A DNA stretch of 64,000 nucleotides from Vibrio bathopelagicus. Its GTDB lineage: Bacteria > Pseudomonadota > Gammaproteobacteria > Enterobacterales > Vibrionaceae. The stretch is from positions 372,001 through 436,000 of the forward strand of contig NZ_CP062501.1 in NCBI RefSeq assembly GCF_014879975.1, given 5' to 3'. The notes beneath the pieces were generated by a model that worked only from the letters and a program-made list of their open reading frames with translations, made no database searches and was not told the origin of the DNA. The position numbers were made by a program, and so were the translations under genes. Positions 27,387-36,697 of the stretch are shown piece after piece. How positions within the stretch are numbered: the first letter of the stretch is position 1; each line of letters opens with the position of its first letter.

Positions 27387-29618
27387 ATGAAAACCTACAT
27401 TTTATGGTTACTAGCTCTCATTCCTTCATACCTAACCGCTAGTGACTATTTTGCTGCAGGCACTGCGATTGTTTTACCTGGATTACATCAGCAGGCTGTA
27501 GATTTAGACAACTCTCCAATGTCTGAACGTGACGTTATTGATTGGGAAATTACCAATAACGACATCGTGTTTGGCTCTTATGCAGACAAATCCGACAATG
27601 AACGAATTACTGCGATTGGTTACATGTACAACCAAAAGTTGGAGATGAACTCTGGCTGGTTAGAAAACGATCTTCGCAATAACGCAGCGCTAAACGGTGC
27701 TAATTATGAAGATTTCTTTCTGCATTTCTCTGAAGACACTGTGATTGCTGAAGTCGATAAAAGCCACGGTGAAAACACCCTTCTTAATCGAAAACCTATG
27801 ATCGTCGGTTATACCGCAAGTGAAGACCACGCAGGGTTCTGGCTCTATCAGCAGCCACCGTGGGACGTCGATGCCTTTGAAAACTTTGAGTTTGGCGGGG
27901 CGTTGTATGTGTATCACGCCGAGCAGTTCGATAGATTGACGCTGAAGTTCTCTCAGTTTGCCTCGGGTGGTCAGTTTTGGCTTGAATACCCAACCGAAGT
28001 TGATGCCCATGGGAAGGTATCACAATGGTCTGTGTTGGATTTAAAGAAAGACAAAACCCTCAATATGACCAAGAACCAATCTGTGTTGTGGAACCTACCA
28101 TCCGACTGGATAAGGGCGACAACCCATGATGGTAGTGGTGCGAGTTATGGCGGCGGCCAGTATTTTGGCTCGACTTTTGTACGCGACGGCGGGCGTCTGT
28201 ATGTGATGAGAATCCGTTGGCAAGGTGATAACGCAGATGACAGGCCGCGCTTAAAAGAAGTGAAACTCAAAAACAGTTTTCCAACCGTTAAATTGACCGA
28301 TGCTCCAACCACAACGCCGGACGGGAATACTATCAGCCAGTGGCGTAAGATCCGTGGTTTTGATGTTTCAGCCGATCTTAATAAAGACAATTACTTGTCA
28401 CAAAGCGAATACAAAAATCGCACCAATAAAAATGCCACCGCTCGATTTCGTTGGGAGTCGCGCGTGGTGCCATTTGGGCGAATGTGGAGCCAGAGTTCCT
28501 CATGGGCGCTAGCTAATGTCGCCAATCCTGACTACTTATCGGCGGTTCACGCTTACTATCAGCAAGGCTGGGCAAAGCAGGGGTTAAATGGTGCTTACAA
28601 TGATGACACCAACAAGCTGCTTGGTGAAAATCAGTTCTATGTTCACTCGGGCGGCACGGTGCAAGAGCTTGGATTGGTAGCTGGTTCGCCAGAAGCGGAT
28701 CAGATCTATAAAACACAATTTGCTCACTTCCTAAAAAGCCTCTCTTCACTCAATAGTGATGCTCTAATTGCTTTGAATATTGGAACGGCCAATTTGTTTA
28801 GTCGTAATGGTCAATCTCACCTAGTTGAGGCAGGCTCTTTGTATTTTAGAGAGCATTATTTGTTCCCGTCGACTGGTTTTAGTGGCTATTCAGGTATCTC
28901 GAAGTTTTGGGATAACTCCGCATTAGCGTATGCCGATCAAAGTGTGATTTTCCAAGCCACGACTCGTTTCGGCAGAGTTCAGTTCTTTGGGAGCAGTGAA
29001 CATAACTGGAAACTGGACCAATATTCAGCGTTGGCTATTTACTACCTTAATCATCACGCGCAACACAGCTATTTTAATCAATGGAACAATGGCTATGTCT
29101 ATGGGAGTGACAACACCACTCAAGACAATTTCTGGAAGAGTGGGGTGCCCAAAAACGTTGCCTATCAACCAAGTGCGCTATTGGCGGTCGATTTGGGCGA
29201 GCCGAGCAATCTTATTCCTGAAGGCTTCGAAGCAATTCCCTTGATGCTTTCAACAATTACGCCTGTGCCTGCAGATTACACCATTGTTGGTGACTCATCG
29301 ATGAATGAAATGGTACATGTAGACTTACCCGATGGAATAACACATGTATTGCCCACGTATACCTATTTCTTGCATCAGTCTGAACGCTCAGTCGTGGCTG
29401 GTGGCCCAGAAGATATGGTCTTGGCAAGAGAGTTTAACAATGGACGAGTGCTATATCGCACCGATTTCCACGGTAAGAACGCGAGCTTTTATGAAACGCC
29501 AGAGCTGACAATTACACTGGATGTGCCTATGAAGCCCATCGATGAAAATGGCAACATCGGTGAGTATGTGACTGAAATTCAAATTGGTGGCTATGAAGGG
29601 CTGTTCTTACTTTATTAG
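27387..29618 (+). CDS. Large secreted protein of unknown function with one EF-hand loop
   Basis: 743 residues. An N-terminal signal peptide (MKTYILWLLALIPSYLTA, cleavage near residue 18-19) directs export. Residues about 20-310 are rich in beta-forming and aromatic residues and may be a carbohydrate-binding-like region. A canonical 12-residue EF-hand loop lies at 330-341 (Asp330, Asn332, Asp334, Glu341). About 360-600 contains AYNDDTNKLL, ALIALNIGT and LVEAGSLYFREHY, which loosely recalls a TIM-barrel glycosidase with acidic residues, but I do not recognise a named family. The C-terminal 100 residues look like a beta domain. It is monocistronic with its own ribosome site. A calcium-binding secreted polysaccharide-active enzyme is a hypothesis only. 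Confidence 0.8.
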   Translation: MKTYILWLLALIPSYLTASDYFAAGTAIVLPGLHQQAVDLDNSPMSERDVIDWEITNNDIVFGSYADKSDNERITAIGYMYNQKLEMNSGWLENDLRNNAALNGANYEDFFLHFSEDTVIAEVDKSHGENTLLNRKPMIVGYTASEDHAGFWLYQQPPWDVDAFENFEFGGALYVYHAEQFDRLTLKFSQFASGGQFWLEYPTEVDAHGKVSQWSVLDLKKDKTLNMTKNQSVLWNLPSDWIRATTHDGSGASYGGGQYFGSTFVRDGGRLYVMRIRWQGDNADDRPRLKEVKLKNSFPTVKLTDAPTTTPDGNTISQWRKIRGFDVSADLNKDNYLSQSEYKNRTNKNATARFRWESRVVPFGRMWSQSSSWALANVANPDYLSAVHAYYQQGWAKQGLNGAYNDDTNKLLGENQFYVHSGGTVQELGLVAGSPEADQIYKTQFAHFLKSLSSLNSDALIALNIGTANLFSRNGQSHLVEAGSLYFREHYLFPSTGFSGYSGISKFWDNSALAYADQSVIFQATTRFGRVQFFGSSEHNWKLDQYSALAIYYLNHHAQHSYFNQWNNGYVYGSDNTTQDNFWKSGVPKNVAYQPSALLAVDLGEPSNLIPEGFEAIPLMLSTITPVPADYTIVGDSSMNEMVHVDLPDGITHVLPTYTYFLHQSERSVVAGGPEDMVLAREFNNGRVLYRTDFHGKNASFYETPELTITLDVPMKPIDENGNIGEYVTEIQIGGYEGLFLLY

Positions 29619-29642
29619 AGTGTACTTGAGCTAGAGTGAATA

Positions 29643-29676
29643 CGAATTAGCGTTATTTCGAACCCACGCTAATTCG
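29643..29676. terminator. Inverted repeat between convergent genes, probable bidirectional terminator
   Basis: CGAATTAGCG / CGCTAATTCG, perfect 10-bp arms (29643-29652, 29667-29676) with a 14-base loop. There is no long T run, so termination strength is uncertain. Confidence 0.6.
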
Positions 29677-29679
29677 AGC

Positions 29680-30141
29680 TTAAGTCCTTGAAATCAGCTT
29701 GTTGCTTTTACACTGTTTGAATTCTTTGACGATCCAAGATTGTTCATTTAAACCGTTGTCGATCAATGCAAACAAATAACCATCGACTTTACTTGAAGCC
29801 GCTGGATACTCCTGAAAAACATGCTTTGGATAACCGGGGTAATCGGTCTCATATTTTTTGTCTAGCTGTTTACCAAGTTTACGCCACTTGACGAACAACT
29901 CGGAAGAGGATGTCTCAACTTGGTATTGACCCAAAATGCGTTGGTGATGAGTTAATGCAACCTTAGCGCAGTGGTTGGTTTGCACTACTTTTTGTATCAA
30001 TTTAACCTGCGTGTCAGTCATGGTTTTCGCTAGCGCATTTTCTTGTCCGATACGTTCCATTCGCTCATCAAATGTTTCGGCCTGTGCAGGAAGCACAAAA
30101 GTAAGTGGTAAAGCCAATGGCAAAAGGTGTTTGTAGAACAT
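29680..30141 (-). CDS. Small secreted hypothetical protein
   Basis: 153 residues. A typical signal peptide (MFYKHLLPLALPLTFVLPAQA, cleavage after AQA) predicts periplasmic or secreted location. The mature part is helical and charged with two cysteines (in TNHCAK and FKQCKS) that could form a disulfide. I recognise no domain. It is convergent with the EF-hand gene and separated from it by an inverted repeat, so the two are not co-transcribed. Confidence 0.7.
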   Translation of the reverse strand: MFYKHLLPLALPLTFVLPAQAETFDERMERIGQENALAKTMTDTQVKLIQKVVQTNHCAKVALTHHQRILGQYQVETSSSELFVKWRKLGKQLDKKYETDYPGYPKHVFQEYPAASSKVDGYLFALIDNGLNEQSWIVKEFKQCKSNKLISRT

Positions 30142-30321
30142 AACCAGACTCGTTGAAGGGATTTGTGACCATTATGCCGCCTGATGACAATATTATTAAT
30201 GAATATAAACACTTAATTGTAAGAATTATTTTTATCGAGTGGATAAATAGATGCTTTTGACTGGGGGTATTCAGGCTCTGAATGTTTGGTTGGTGAGCCT
30301 GAAGCTTGATGGGGTGAGCAG

Positions 30322-31080
30322 TTACGAATTAATGACCTTAATGCCTTTATCTTGAAGCTCATCAATCACACTGCCAGAAAGATCAATATCGGTGATCACG
30401 CCATCAAGCACACCTAAATCTAAGGCGTGGAAGGTAGCGATGCGCCCATATTTGGTTGAGTCTGAAATCAGATAGTTAGTATGGGCTGCTTGAACAATGG
30501 CTTGTTTGACCAATACCTTATTTTCACAAGGTGTTGAGAGCCCTTTTAGATTCCAAGATGAAGAAGAGATAAACGCAATATCAATATTCATCCCTGCCAA
30601 GAACTCAGCCACTTTGCCCCCAATACTCGATTGATTTTCACGGTCAATCTTGCCACCAGTATGGTAAATCTCAGATTGTGTGTTGTTCATTAGGTACGCG
30701 GCAATTGCGAAGTCATTGGTGATGATAAGCAGATCATCTCGCCCTGCAAGTTGGTGGGCGATCTCCAAAGAGGTTGTTCCAGCATCTAAGTAGATAGTTG
30801 AATACTCAGGAACCAACGGAGCAGCTAGTTGACCTATTTGAGCCTTTTCGCTTGCTTGTTGCTCTACCTTTATGTCGTGTGACAACTCGCTGTGAAGTGC
30901 TTTAGTTAGCTGAACACCACCCGAAACTGAAATCACTTTCCCTGATGTCTCTAGCTTTACGATATCTCGACGAATAGTCATATGAGACACCTCTAGGTGC
31001 TCAACAAGCTCAGAAATACTGATCACTTCTTGGTGTGATAATAGTGACAAAATAGTTCTCTGACGTTCTGCTGGAATCAT
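30322..31080 (-). CDS. DeoR/GlpR-type repressor of the threonate cluster (YgbI-like)
   Basis: 252 residues. An N-terminal DeoR helix-turn-helix (MIPAERQRTILSLL, then ELVEHLEVSHMTIRRDIVKLE) is followed by a sugar-phosphate-isomerase-like sensor domain with IYLDAGTTSLEIA and the later ISDSTKYG, both typical of the family. It is divergent from ltnD-otnK-otnC-otnI-gntP, the same arrangement as E. coli ygbI with ygbJKLMN, so it is probably the local repressor that responds to a phosphorylated intermediate. Confidence 0.9.
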   Translation of the reverse strand: MIPAERQRTILSLLSHQEVISISELVEHLEVSHMTIRRDIVKLETSGKVISVSGGVQLTKALHSELSHDIKVEQQASEKAQIGQLAAPLVPEYSTIYLDAGTTSLEIAHQLAGRDDLLIITNDFAIAAYLMNNTQSEIYHTGGKIDRENQSSIGGKVAEFLAGMNIDIAFISSSSWNLKGLSTPCENKVLVKQAIVQAAHTNYLISDSTKYGRIATFHALDLGVLDGVITDIDLSGSVIDELQDKGIKVINS

Positions 31081-31133
31081 GATTCTTCTTCTATGTTCTT
31101 ATTTTTCATCATCCTATCAATATTTCGTTGTTT

Positions 31134-31153
31134 TGTGAATATCTGTGAATATC
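31134..31153. promoter_or_regulatory. Direct repeat, candidate DeoR-type operator
   Basis: Two adjacent copies of TGTGAATATC in the divergent regulator/ltnD promoter region; a reverse-oriented ATTCACA occurs at about 31287. DeoR regulators often bind repeated short elements, so this set is a candidate operator. Confidence 0.5.
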
Positions 31154-31360
31154 TGTTGTGACACGGCAATAGGAACTGTGATTGTTGCCGAAATTACCAT
31201 TATCTAATGCCTCGAAAGGGTTAAATTACCTGCAGGTGTTAACTTTTGTTAAAAGTGTGACTTATCACTAAGTCGCACTCGGTTGATTCACATATAATCA
31301 CAAACATAAACAAGAATTAACAAATCTAGAATTCAATAATTACGTGAAAGGCATCTTGCT

Positions 31361-32275
31361 ATGAATGAAGTTCAATCTGTTGGTGTTATCGGTTTAGGTT
31401 CTATGGGTATGGGCGCAGCTAAGTCATGCGTGCGTGCAGGGCTTGATGTGTATGGTTTCGATTTGAATCCGCAAGCGCTTGAAACTCTGGGTGAATATGG
31501 TGCTAAAGCGGTATCGACGAATGCCGTTGAGTTTGCGGACAAACTGGATTCTGTTTTGGTATTGGTTGTGAATGCAGCTCAAGTTAACACGGTACTGTTT
31601 AAAACTGGCCTTGCGGCGGCACTAAGACCGAACACGCCAGTTATGGTCTCGGCAACGATCTCAGCAGAAGACGCTAAACAAATCGAAACTCAGCTAGCTG
31701 AACATGATCTTGTGATGCTTGATGCGCCAGTTTCCGGCGGTGCAGTAAAAGCAGAAGCCGGTGAAATGACCATCATGGCCTCAGGCGCCGTAAGTACATT
31801 CGAAGCACTGGCTCCTGTACTCAATGCGACAGCGGCAAAAGTTTACAACATCGGTGAAGCGATTGGCCTTGGTGCGACTGTAAAGATCATCCACCAATTA
31901 CTTGCAGGTGTTCATATTGCGGCGGGTGCAGAAGCAATGGCATTAGCTGCTCGCGCGAATATCCCTCTAGACCTGATGTATGACGTAGTGACTAACGCGG
32001 CGGGTAACTCTTGGATGTTCGAGAATCGTATGAAGCACGTTGTTGATGGTGATTACTCTCCAAAATCTATGGTCGATATCTTCGTAAAAGATTTGAACTT
32101 GGTATCGGATACCGCTCAAGACCTAAAATTCCCACTCCCATTATCAAGTGCAGCATTGAACATGTTCGTTAGTGCGAGTAATGCTGGCTTTGGCCAAGAA
32201 GATGATAGTGCTGTGATTAAAGTGTTCCAAGGTATTGACCTTCCTGGCGTTGACTCGTCAAAAGGGGAGAAATAA
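31361..32275 (+). CDS. ltnD: L-threonate dehydrogenase (LtnD, beta-hydroxyacid dehydrogenase family)
   Basis: 304 residues. The N-terminal NAD-binding motif is GVIGLGSMGMGAAKSC, the substrate motif DAPVSGGAVKAEAGE, and the catalytic lysine lies in GATVKIIHQLLAG. The enzyme oxidises threonate to 2-oxo-tetronate, the first step of the pathway described for the ygbJKLM-type clusters. It starts the operon; otnK begins two bases after its stop. Assignment to LtnD rather than another hydroxyacid dehydrogenase rests on operon context. Confidence 0.88.
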   Translation: MNEVQSVGVIGLGSMGMGAAKSCVRAGLDVYGFDLNPQALETLGEYGAKAVSTNAVEFADKLDSVLVLVVNAAQVNTVLFKTGLAAALRPNTPVMVSATISAEDAKQIETQLAEHDLVMLDAPVSGGAVKAEAGEMTIMASGAVSTFEALAPVLNATAAKVYNIGEAIGLGATVKIIHQLLAGVHIAAGAEAMALAARANIPLDLMYDVVTNAAGNSWMFENRMKHVVDGDYSPKSMVDIFVKDLNLVSDTAQDLKFPLPLSSAALNMFVSASNAGFGQEDDSAVIKVFQGIDLPGVDSSKGEK

Positions 32276-32277
32276 TC

Positions 32278-33534
32278 ATGTTATTAGGTGTTATTGCAGA
32301 CGACTTTACAGGTGCAACAGACATTGCTGGTTTCTTGGTTGAAAACGGTATGCGTACTGTTCAATTGAACGGGATTCCAACGGGAGACTTTGACGCATCA
32401 GCAGATGCTGTGGTGATCAGCCTTAAATCTCGCTCTTGCCCAGTTGACGAAGCGGTAACGGATTCTGTTGCTGCGCTTAAATGGCTTCAATCTCAAGGTT
32501 GCCAACAGTTTTATTTTAAATACTGCTCAACGTTCGACAGTACTGCTGAGGGCAATATCGGTCCTGTAACGGATGCGCTTTTGGCTGAACTTGGAGAATC
32601 TTTCACTATCGTTTGCCCTGCATTGCCTGTAAACGGTCGCACGGTTTACAACGGTCACTTGTTTGTTTTTGGTGAGTTATTGAGTGATTCAGGTATGCGT
32701 AATCACCCTGTTACACCAATGACAGATTCAAGTGTGGTTCGAATGATGGACGCACAATCAGAAGGCAACGCTGGCCTAGTTAACTTCCAGGCCATTGAAC
32801 AAGGTTCTGATGCTATCACTGCCCGTTTTGACGAATTAAAAGCTCAAGGCAATCGCTACGCGGTAGTTGATGCATTCAATGCAGAGCACTTGGTGACGCT
32901 AGGTCAAGCCGCGAAATCTCTGAAGCTAATCACAGGTGGCTCAGGCCTAGCCGCTGGTATCGCTAAAAATTGGACAGAACATCTTGCTGACCAAAGTGAT
33001 GCAAAACACGCAGGAAGCCCAGTAAAAGCACCAACCGTTGTGTTCTCAGGTTCTTGTTCAGTGATGACAAACCAACAAGTTGCGGTATACAAGCAACTTG
33101 CTCCTCATTTTGCTATCGATGTGAAAGCTTGCTTAACCAATGACCAATACGCCGATGAAGTCTTCGATTGGGTGATGACCAATAACCAAGGCGAGTTTGC
33201 CCCTTTAGTTTACGCAACCGCAGATGCTGTCGTGCTTAAAGCTATTCAAGAAGAGTATGGCGCGCAAGCTTCAAGCCACGCCGTTGAACAGTTCTTTAGC
33301 CAACTGGCGATCAAACTACAACAACATGGAGTGAAAAACTTCATCGTTGCTGGTGGTGAAACATCAGGCGTAGTGACACAGAGCTTAGCGGTGAAAGGTT
33401 TTCATATCGGTCCTCAAATTGCACCGGGTGTGCCTTGGGTGAAATCGGTTGAAGGTGAGCTTTCACTGGCGCTTAAATCGGGCAATTTCGGAGATGAAAA
33501 CTTCTTCGCTAAAGCGCAATCATTCTTTTCATAA
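32278..33534 (+). CDS. otnK: 3-oxo-tetronate kinase (OtnK, DUF1537 family)
   Basis: 418 residues, the usual length for four-carbon acid sugar kinases. The N-terminus has GVIADDFTGATDIAGFL with the catalytic Asp-Asp, and the C-terminal nucleotide domain carries VAGGETSGVV. It phosphorylates 3-oxo-tetronate at O4 with ATP in the cytoplasm. GGGGAGAA lies just before the ATG, two bases after ltnD, so translation is probably coupled. Confidence 0.9.
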   Translation: MLLGVIADDFTGATDIAGFLVENGMRTVQLNGIPTGDFDASADAVVISLKSRSCPVDEAVTDSVAALKWLQSQGCQQFYFKYCSTFDSTAEGNIGPVTDALLAELGESFTIVCPALPVNGRTVYNGHLFVFGELLSDSGMRNHPVTPMTDSSVVRMMDAQSEGNAGLVNFQAIEQGSDAITARFDELKAQGNRYAVVDAFNAEHLVTLGQAAKSLKLITGGSGLAAGIAKNWTEHLADQSDAKHAGSPVKAPTVVFSGSCSVMTNQQVAVYKQLAPHFAIDVKACLTNDQYADEVFDWVMTNNQGEFAPLVYATADAVVLKAIQEEYGAQASSHAVEQFFSQLAIKLQQHGVKNFIVAGGETSGVVTQSLAVKGFHIGPQIAPGVPWVKSVEGELSLALKSGNFGDENFFAKAQSFFS

Positions 33535-33545
33535 GCGAGATTCAG

Positions 33546-34193
33546 ATGAGTGAAATTTTGATGAACGAGCAACAGTTAAGAGAGCAAATGGTGACGCTCG
33601 CTCGTTCAATGTTCGAACGAGGCTATGCGACAGGTGGGGCGGGCAATTTGTCGATTAAATTGCCCAATGGACACTTCTTGGCAACACCAACAGGCTCTTC
33701 ATTTGGCCGCCTTGTCGCTGAGGAATTGTCTGTTGTTGATATCGACGGCAACCACATTTCAGGTAAGAAACCTTCGAAAGAAGCAGCGTTCCACCTAGCG
33801 ATTTACCGTAATAATCCCGTATGCAATGCGATTGTTCACTTGCATTCTACGTATCTTACGGCGCTGTCATGCCTTGAAGGGCTGGATCGCAACAACGCGA
33901 TTAAAGCGTTTACGCCGTACTTTGTGATGCGAATTGGTGAGTTACCTGTGATTCCTTATCTACGTCCGGGGGACCCGCAAATCGCAGAAGAGTTGGCAAA
34001 ACGAGCTGGCGACTATCGAGCCTTTTTATTGGCAAACCACGGACCTGTTGTCACTGGCACTGATTTTGTTGATGCCGTGGATAACGCTGAAGAATTAGAA
34101 GAGACCGCTAAATTGGCATTCCTTCTGAAAGATAAAGACATCCGTTACCTGACAGACGAAGAAGTCATGGACTTAAAAGGGAGAGGCAAATAA
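33546..34193 (+). CDS. otnC: 3-oxo-tetronate 4-phosphate decarboxylase (OtnC, class II aldolase fold)
   Basis: 215 residues of the class II aldolase/adducin family. GGAGNLSIKL is the phosphate-binding region, HLHSTY gives the metal-binding histidines with the later NHGP, and a Glu lies in KKPSKEAAFH. It decarboxylates 3-oxo-tetronate 4-phosphate to dihydroxyacetone phosphate and CO2. Position between otnK and otnI matches E. coli ygbL. The ATG at 33546 is chosen; a second ATG five codons later is possible. Confidence 0.9.
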   Translation: MSEILMNEQQLREQMVTLARSMFERGYATGGAGNLSIKLPNGHFLATPTGSSFGRLVAEELSVVDIDGNHISGKKPSKEAAFHLAIYRNNPVCNAIVHLHSTYLTALSCLEGLDRNNAIKAFTPYFVMRIGELPVIPYLRPGDPQIAEELAKRAGDYRAFLLANHGPVVTGTDFVDAVDNAEELEETAKLAFLLKDKDIRYLTDEEVMDLKGRGK

Positions 34194-34969
34194 TGGCTAA
34201 GTTCGCAGCAAATCTAACCATGTTATTCACTGAAGTGCCGTTTCTAGATCGTTTTGAAAAAGCGCATCAAGCGGGCTTTAAAGCGGTGGAATATCTATTC
34301 CCCTATGCGTTTGAAGCAGAAGAACTAGCAGAGAAAATGGACAGATACGGTTTTGAACAGGCGCTTTTTAACATGCCTCCGGGTGATTGGGATGCGGGTG
34401 AGCGTGGTTTTGCCGCTATTCCAGGTCGTGAAGAGGAATTTAAAGCCAGTGTTGATACGGCGCTTATGTACGCGACAGCTCTGGGCTGTAAAAAAGTCCA
34501 TGCAATGTCAGGCATATTGAATGAGAACTTTACTAAGCAACAACACGTTGAAACCTTCATCTCAAACATTCGTTTTGCGGCTGATAAGTTTGCTGATCAA
34601 GGCATTGAATTGATGATTGAGCCTCTTAATAGCCGTGATGTTCCGAACTATTTTGTGGCGCATCAACGTGAAGCTGTCGAGCTGATTAAGTTGATCGATA
34701 GACCAAATGTGAAACTTCAACTCGACCTGTATCACGCGCAAATCATGGATGGTGACTTAAGTACTTTGATTCGCGAAGTTGCCGCTTATACCGGCCACAT
34801 TCAAATCGCTTCGGTACCTGAAAGACACGAGCCTTCGGAAGGCGAGCTGAACTACCCACATCTATTCAAAGTTTTGGATGATTCAGGTTACCAAGGCTGG
34901 ATTGGCTGCGAATACAACCCGAGAGCCTCAACTGAAGCAGGCTTGGGGTGGGTTAAACCTTATTTATAA
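34193..34969 (+). CDS. otnI: 2-oxo-tetronate isomerase (OtnI, hydroxypyruvate isomerase-like)
   Basis: 258 residues with the xylose-isomerase-like TIM-barrel fold of the Hyi family. Metal and catalytic residues are visible in MIEPLNSRD, LQLDLYHAQ and GCEYNPR. It interconverts 2-oxo- and 3-oxo-tetronate, linking LtnD to OtnK. Its ATG overlaps the otnC stop in TAATG, with GGGAGAGG upstream, so it is translationally coupled. Family is sure; the tetronate specificity comes from the operon. Confidence 0.9.
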   Translation: MAKFAANLTMLFTEVPFLDRFEKAHQAGFKAVEYLFPYAFEAEELAEKMDRYGFEQALFNMPPGDWDAGERGFAAIPGREEEFKASVDTALMYATALGCKKVHAMSGILNENFTKQQHVETFISNIRFAADKFADQGIELMIEPLNSRDVPNYFVAHQREAVELIKLIDRPNVKLQLDLYHAQIMDGDLSTLIREVAAYTGHIQIASVPERHEPSEGELNYPHLFKVLDDSGYQGWIGCEYNPRASTEAGLGWVKPYL

Positions 34970-35059
34970 AGGCAGCCTTTTTGAGCACTAAGACTGATTC
35001 TTGAACACTTAAAAATACGATAAAGCGGTCAAAATAAAAATCGCAGCATACAAAGTGCA

Positions 35060-35085
35060 GTGGGAGATGAACGTATGTCTCCCGC
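35060..35085 (+). promoter_or_regulatory. Hairpin between otnI and the permease gene
   Basis: GTGGGAGA / TCTCCCGC (35060-35067, 35078-35085), an 8-bp stem with one G-T pair and a 10-base loop, within the 160-base gap before the GntP gene. No T run follows, so it looks more like an RNA-processing or stability hairpin than a terminator. Confidence 0.45.
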
Positions 35086-35129
35086 TTGCAAACCCTACAC
35101 AACAAAAATAGTACAGAAAGGAATACACA

Positions 35130-36584
35130 ATGGATGGAGCACTGATAGGCATCGTAATTGGCATTTTAGCCATGATGGGCATGATCATTAAAACAAGAAT
35201 CCCAGTAGCGCTTGCGATGATTATTGCAAGTATCATCATGGGGCTATTCGCTGGTATGGCACCAACAGAGCTGATCAACGCAATTAAAGCCGGCTTTGGT
35301 GGCGTGCTTGGTGGTATTGGTTTGATTATCGCGTTCGGCGTTATCATGGGCGCGTGTTTCGAGCGTTCTGGTGCGGCTGTTAGAATGGCAAAAACGTTTG
35401 TAAAGCTGTGTGGTAAAGGTCGTGAAGACTTAGCACTAGGTTTTACAGGTGTACTTGTCGCTATCCCAGTTTTCTGTGACTCTGCGTACATTATTTTACA
35501 CTCTCTTGTTCGCGCAATTTCACGTGACACAGGTAAATCAGCGGTTGGTTTAGGTGTGACTCTGGCGCTTGGCCTACTGATCACTCATGCGCTTGTGCCA
35601 CCAACACCGGGTCCGGTTGCGGTTGCAGGTATTCTAGGTGTCGATCTAGGTGAATACATGCTGTGGGGCTTGATGGTATCTATCCCTATGATGTTGCTTT
35701 CTATGATTTACATCCGCCGCGTAGGCAATGAATACTACCGCGTACCAAATGGTGAAAACTGGATCACAAACCAAGCTGACTGGGCGAACCTAGAGAAAGT
35801 AAAAGAAACAGATGACAAAGAGCTACCAAGTAACTTTTTATCATTCGGTCCAATTCTACTACCAATCGCATTTATCCTAATCAACACGCTTGTTGGTCAG
35901 GGTGATAGCGTAATGCACACTGTGATCTCATTAATTGGTAACCCTGTGGTTGCGGTTGGTATCGGTGTTCTTATGGCGCTATACGGTCTTACTCGCCACA
36001 TTGAGCGTAAAGACATGGTTAGCTCTATGGATGATGCTCTGTCTACTACAGGTCTAATTCTTGTGGTAACTGGCTGTGGTGGCGCAATGGGTGCCGTGCT
36101 TAAAGCATCAGGTGCTGGTCCTCAAGTAGCCGAAGCTATCGCGAGCAGCGGTATTCCACCTCTACTTGTACCACTAGCAATTGCTTCAATGCTTCGTTTA
36201 ATCCAAGGTTCAGCAACAGCTTCTATGATGGTTGCAGCGACAATGACGCTACCGTTGGTTGAGACACTTGGCTTAGACCCTGTATTCGTAGCGCTTGCTT
36301 GTGCGGTAGGTCCAGTTGGCTTCTCTCACTTGAACGATTCATACTTCCACATCATCAACCGTACGTTAGGCATTACTGAACTGGCTGATCAAATTAAGAT
36401 CTGGTCTGTGTCTTCAACTATCGCATGGGCGATTGGTGCAAGCATCATCATGATTCTTAACCTAGTGTTTGGTAAAGGCGGTACGTTGATCGACCCACTG
36501 ATTCCAATTGCGGTTCTAGGTGCTGTATTTGTGTGGCTAAAAAGTAAAGAGAAATCACAAGTAAAGACAGCCATTACTAACTAA
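35130..36584 (+). CDS. GntP-family sugar acid permease (probable threonate importer)
   Basis: 484 residues with about 12-14 hydrophobic helices; motifs typical of GntP transporters include PVFCDSAYIIL, ALVPPTPGPVAVAG, RLIQGSATASMM and SHLNDSYF. These inner-membrane proteins take up gluconate-type sugar acids with protons. Position at the end of the threonate genes corresponds to ygbN in E. coli, so threonate or a related tetronate is the likely substrate. AGAAAGGAAT lies before the ATG. It is followed by a strong terminator. Confidence 0.9.
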   Translation: MDGALIGIVIGILAMMGMIIKTRIPVALAMIIASIIMGLFAGMAPTELINAIKAGFGGVLGGIGLIIAFGVIMGACFERSGAAVRMAKTFVKLCGKGREDLALGFTGVLVAIPVFCDSAYIILHSLVRAISRDTGKSAVGLGVTLALGLLITHALVPPTPGPVAVAGILGVDLGEYMLWGLMVSIPMMLLSMIYIRRVGNEYYRVPNGENWITNQADWANLEKVKETDDKELPSNFLSFGPILLPIAFILINTLVGQGDSVMHTVISLIGNPVVAVGIGVLMALYGLTRHIERKDMVSSMDDALSTTGLILVVTGCGGAMGAVLKASGAGPQVAEAIASSGIPPLLVPLAIASMLRLIQGSATASMMVAATMTLPLVETLGLDPVFVALACAVGPVGFSHLNDSYFHIINRTLGITELADQIKIWSVSSTIAWAIGASIIMILNLVFGKGGTLIDPLIPIAVLGAVFVWLKSKEKSQVKTAITN

Positions 36585-36604
36585 TACTGCTTACCTTTAT
36601 ATAC

Positions 36605-36652
36605 TGCCCCTATTAAGTGATTAGCTTGCTGATCTTCAATAGGGGCATTTTT
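36605..36652 (+). terminator. Intrinsic terminator after GntP permease
   Basis: TGCCCCTATT / AATAGGGGCA (36605-36614, 36638-36647), perfect 10-bp stem with a 23-base loop, then five T. Confidence 0.85.
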
Positions 36653-36697
36653 GGATCGGGCACTCATCAAAATTACTAATCTTTTGGATCTCTCAGT

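Noticed and set aside
31255..31269. CRP-like site TGTGA...TCAC before ltnD
   Set aside because: The spacer is four bases, not the six of the CRP consensus, and the right arm is incomplete.
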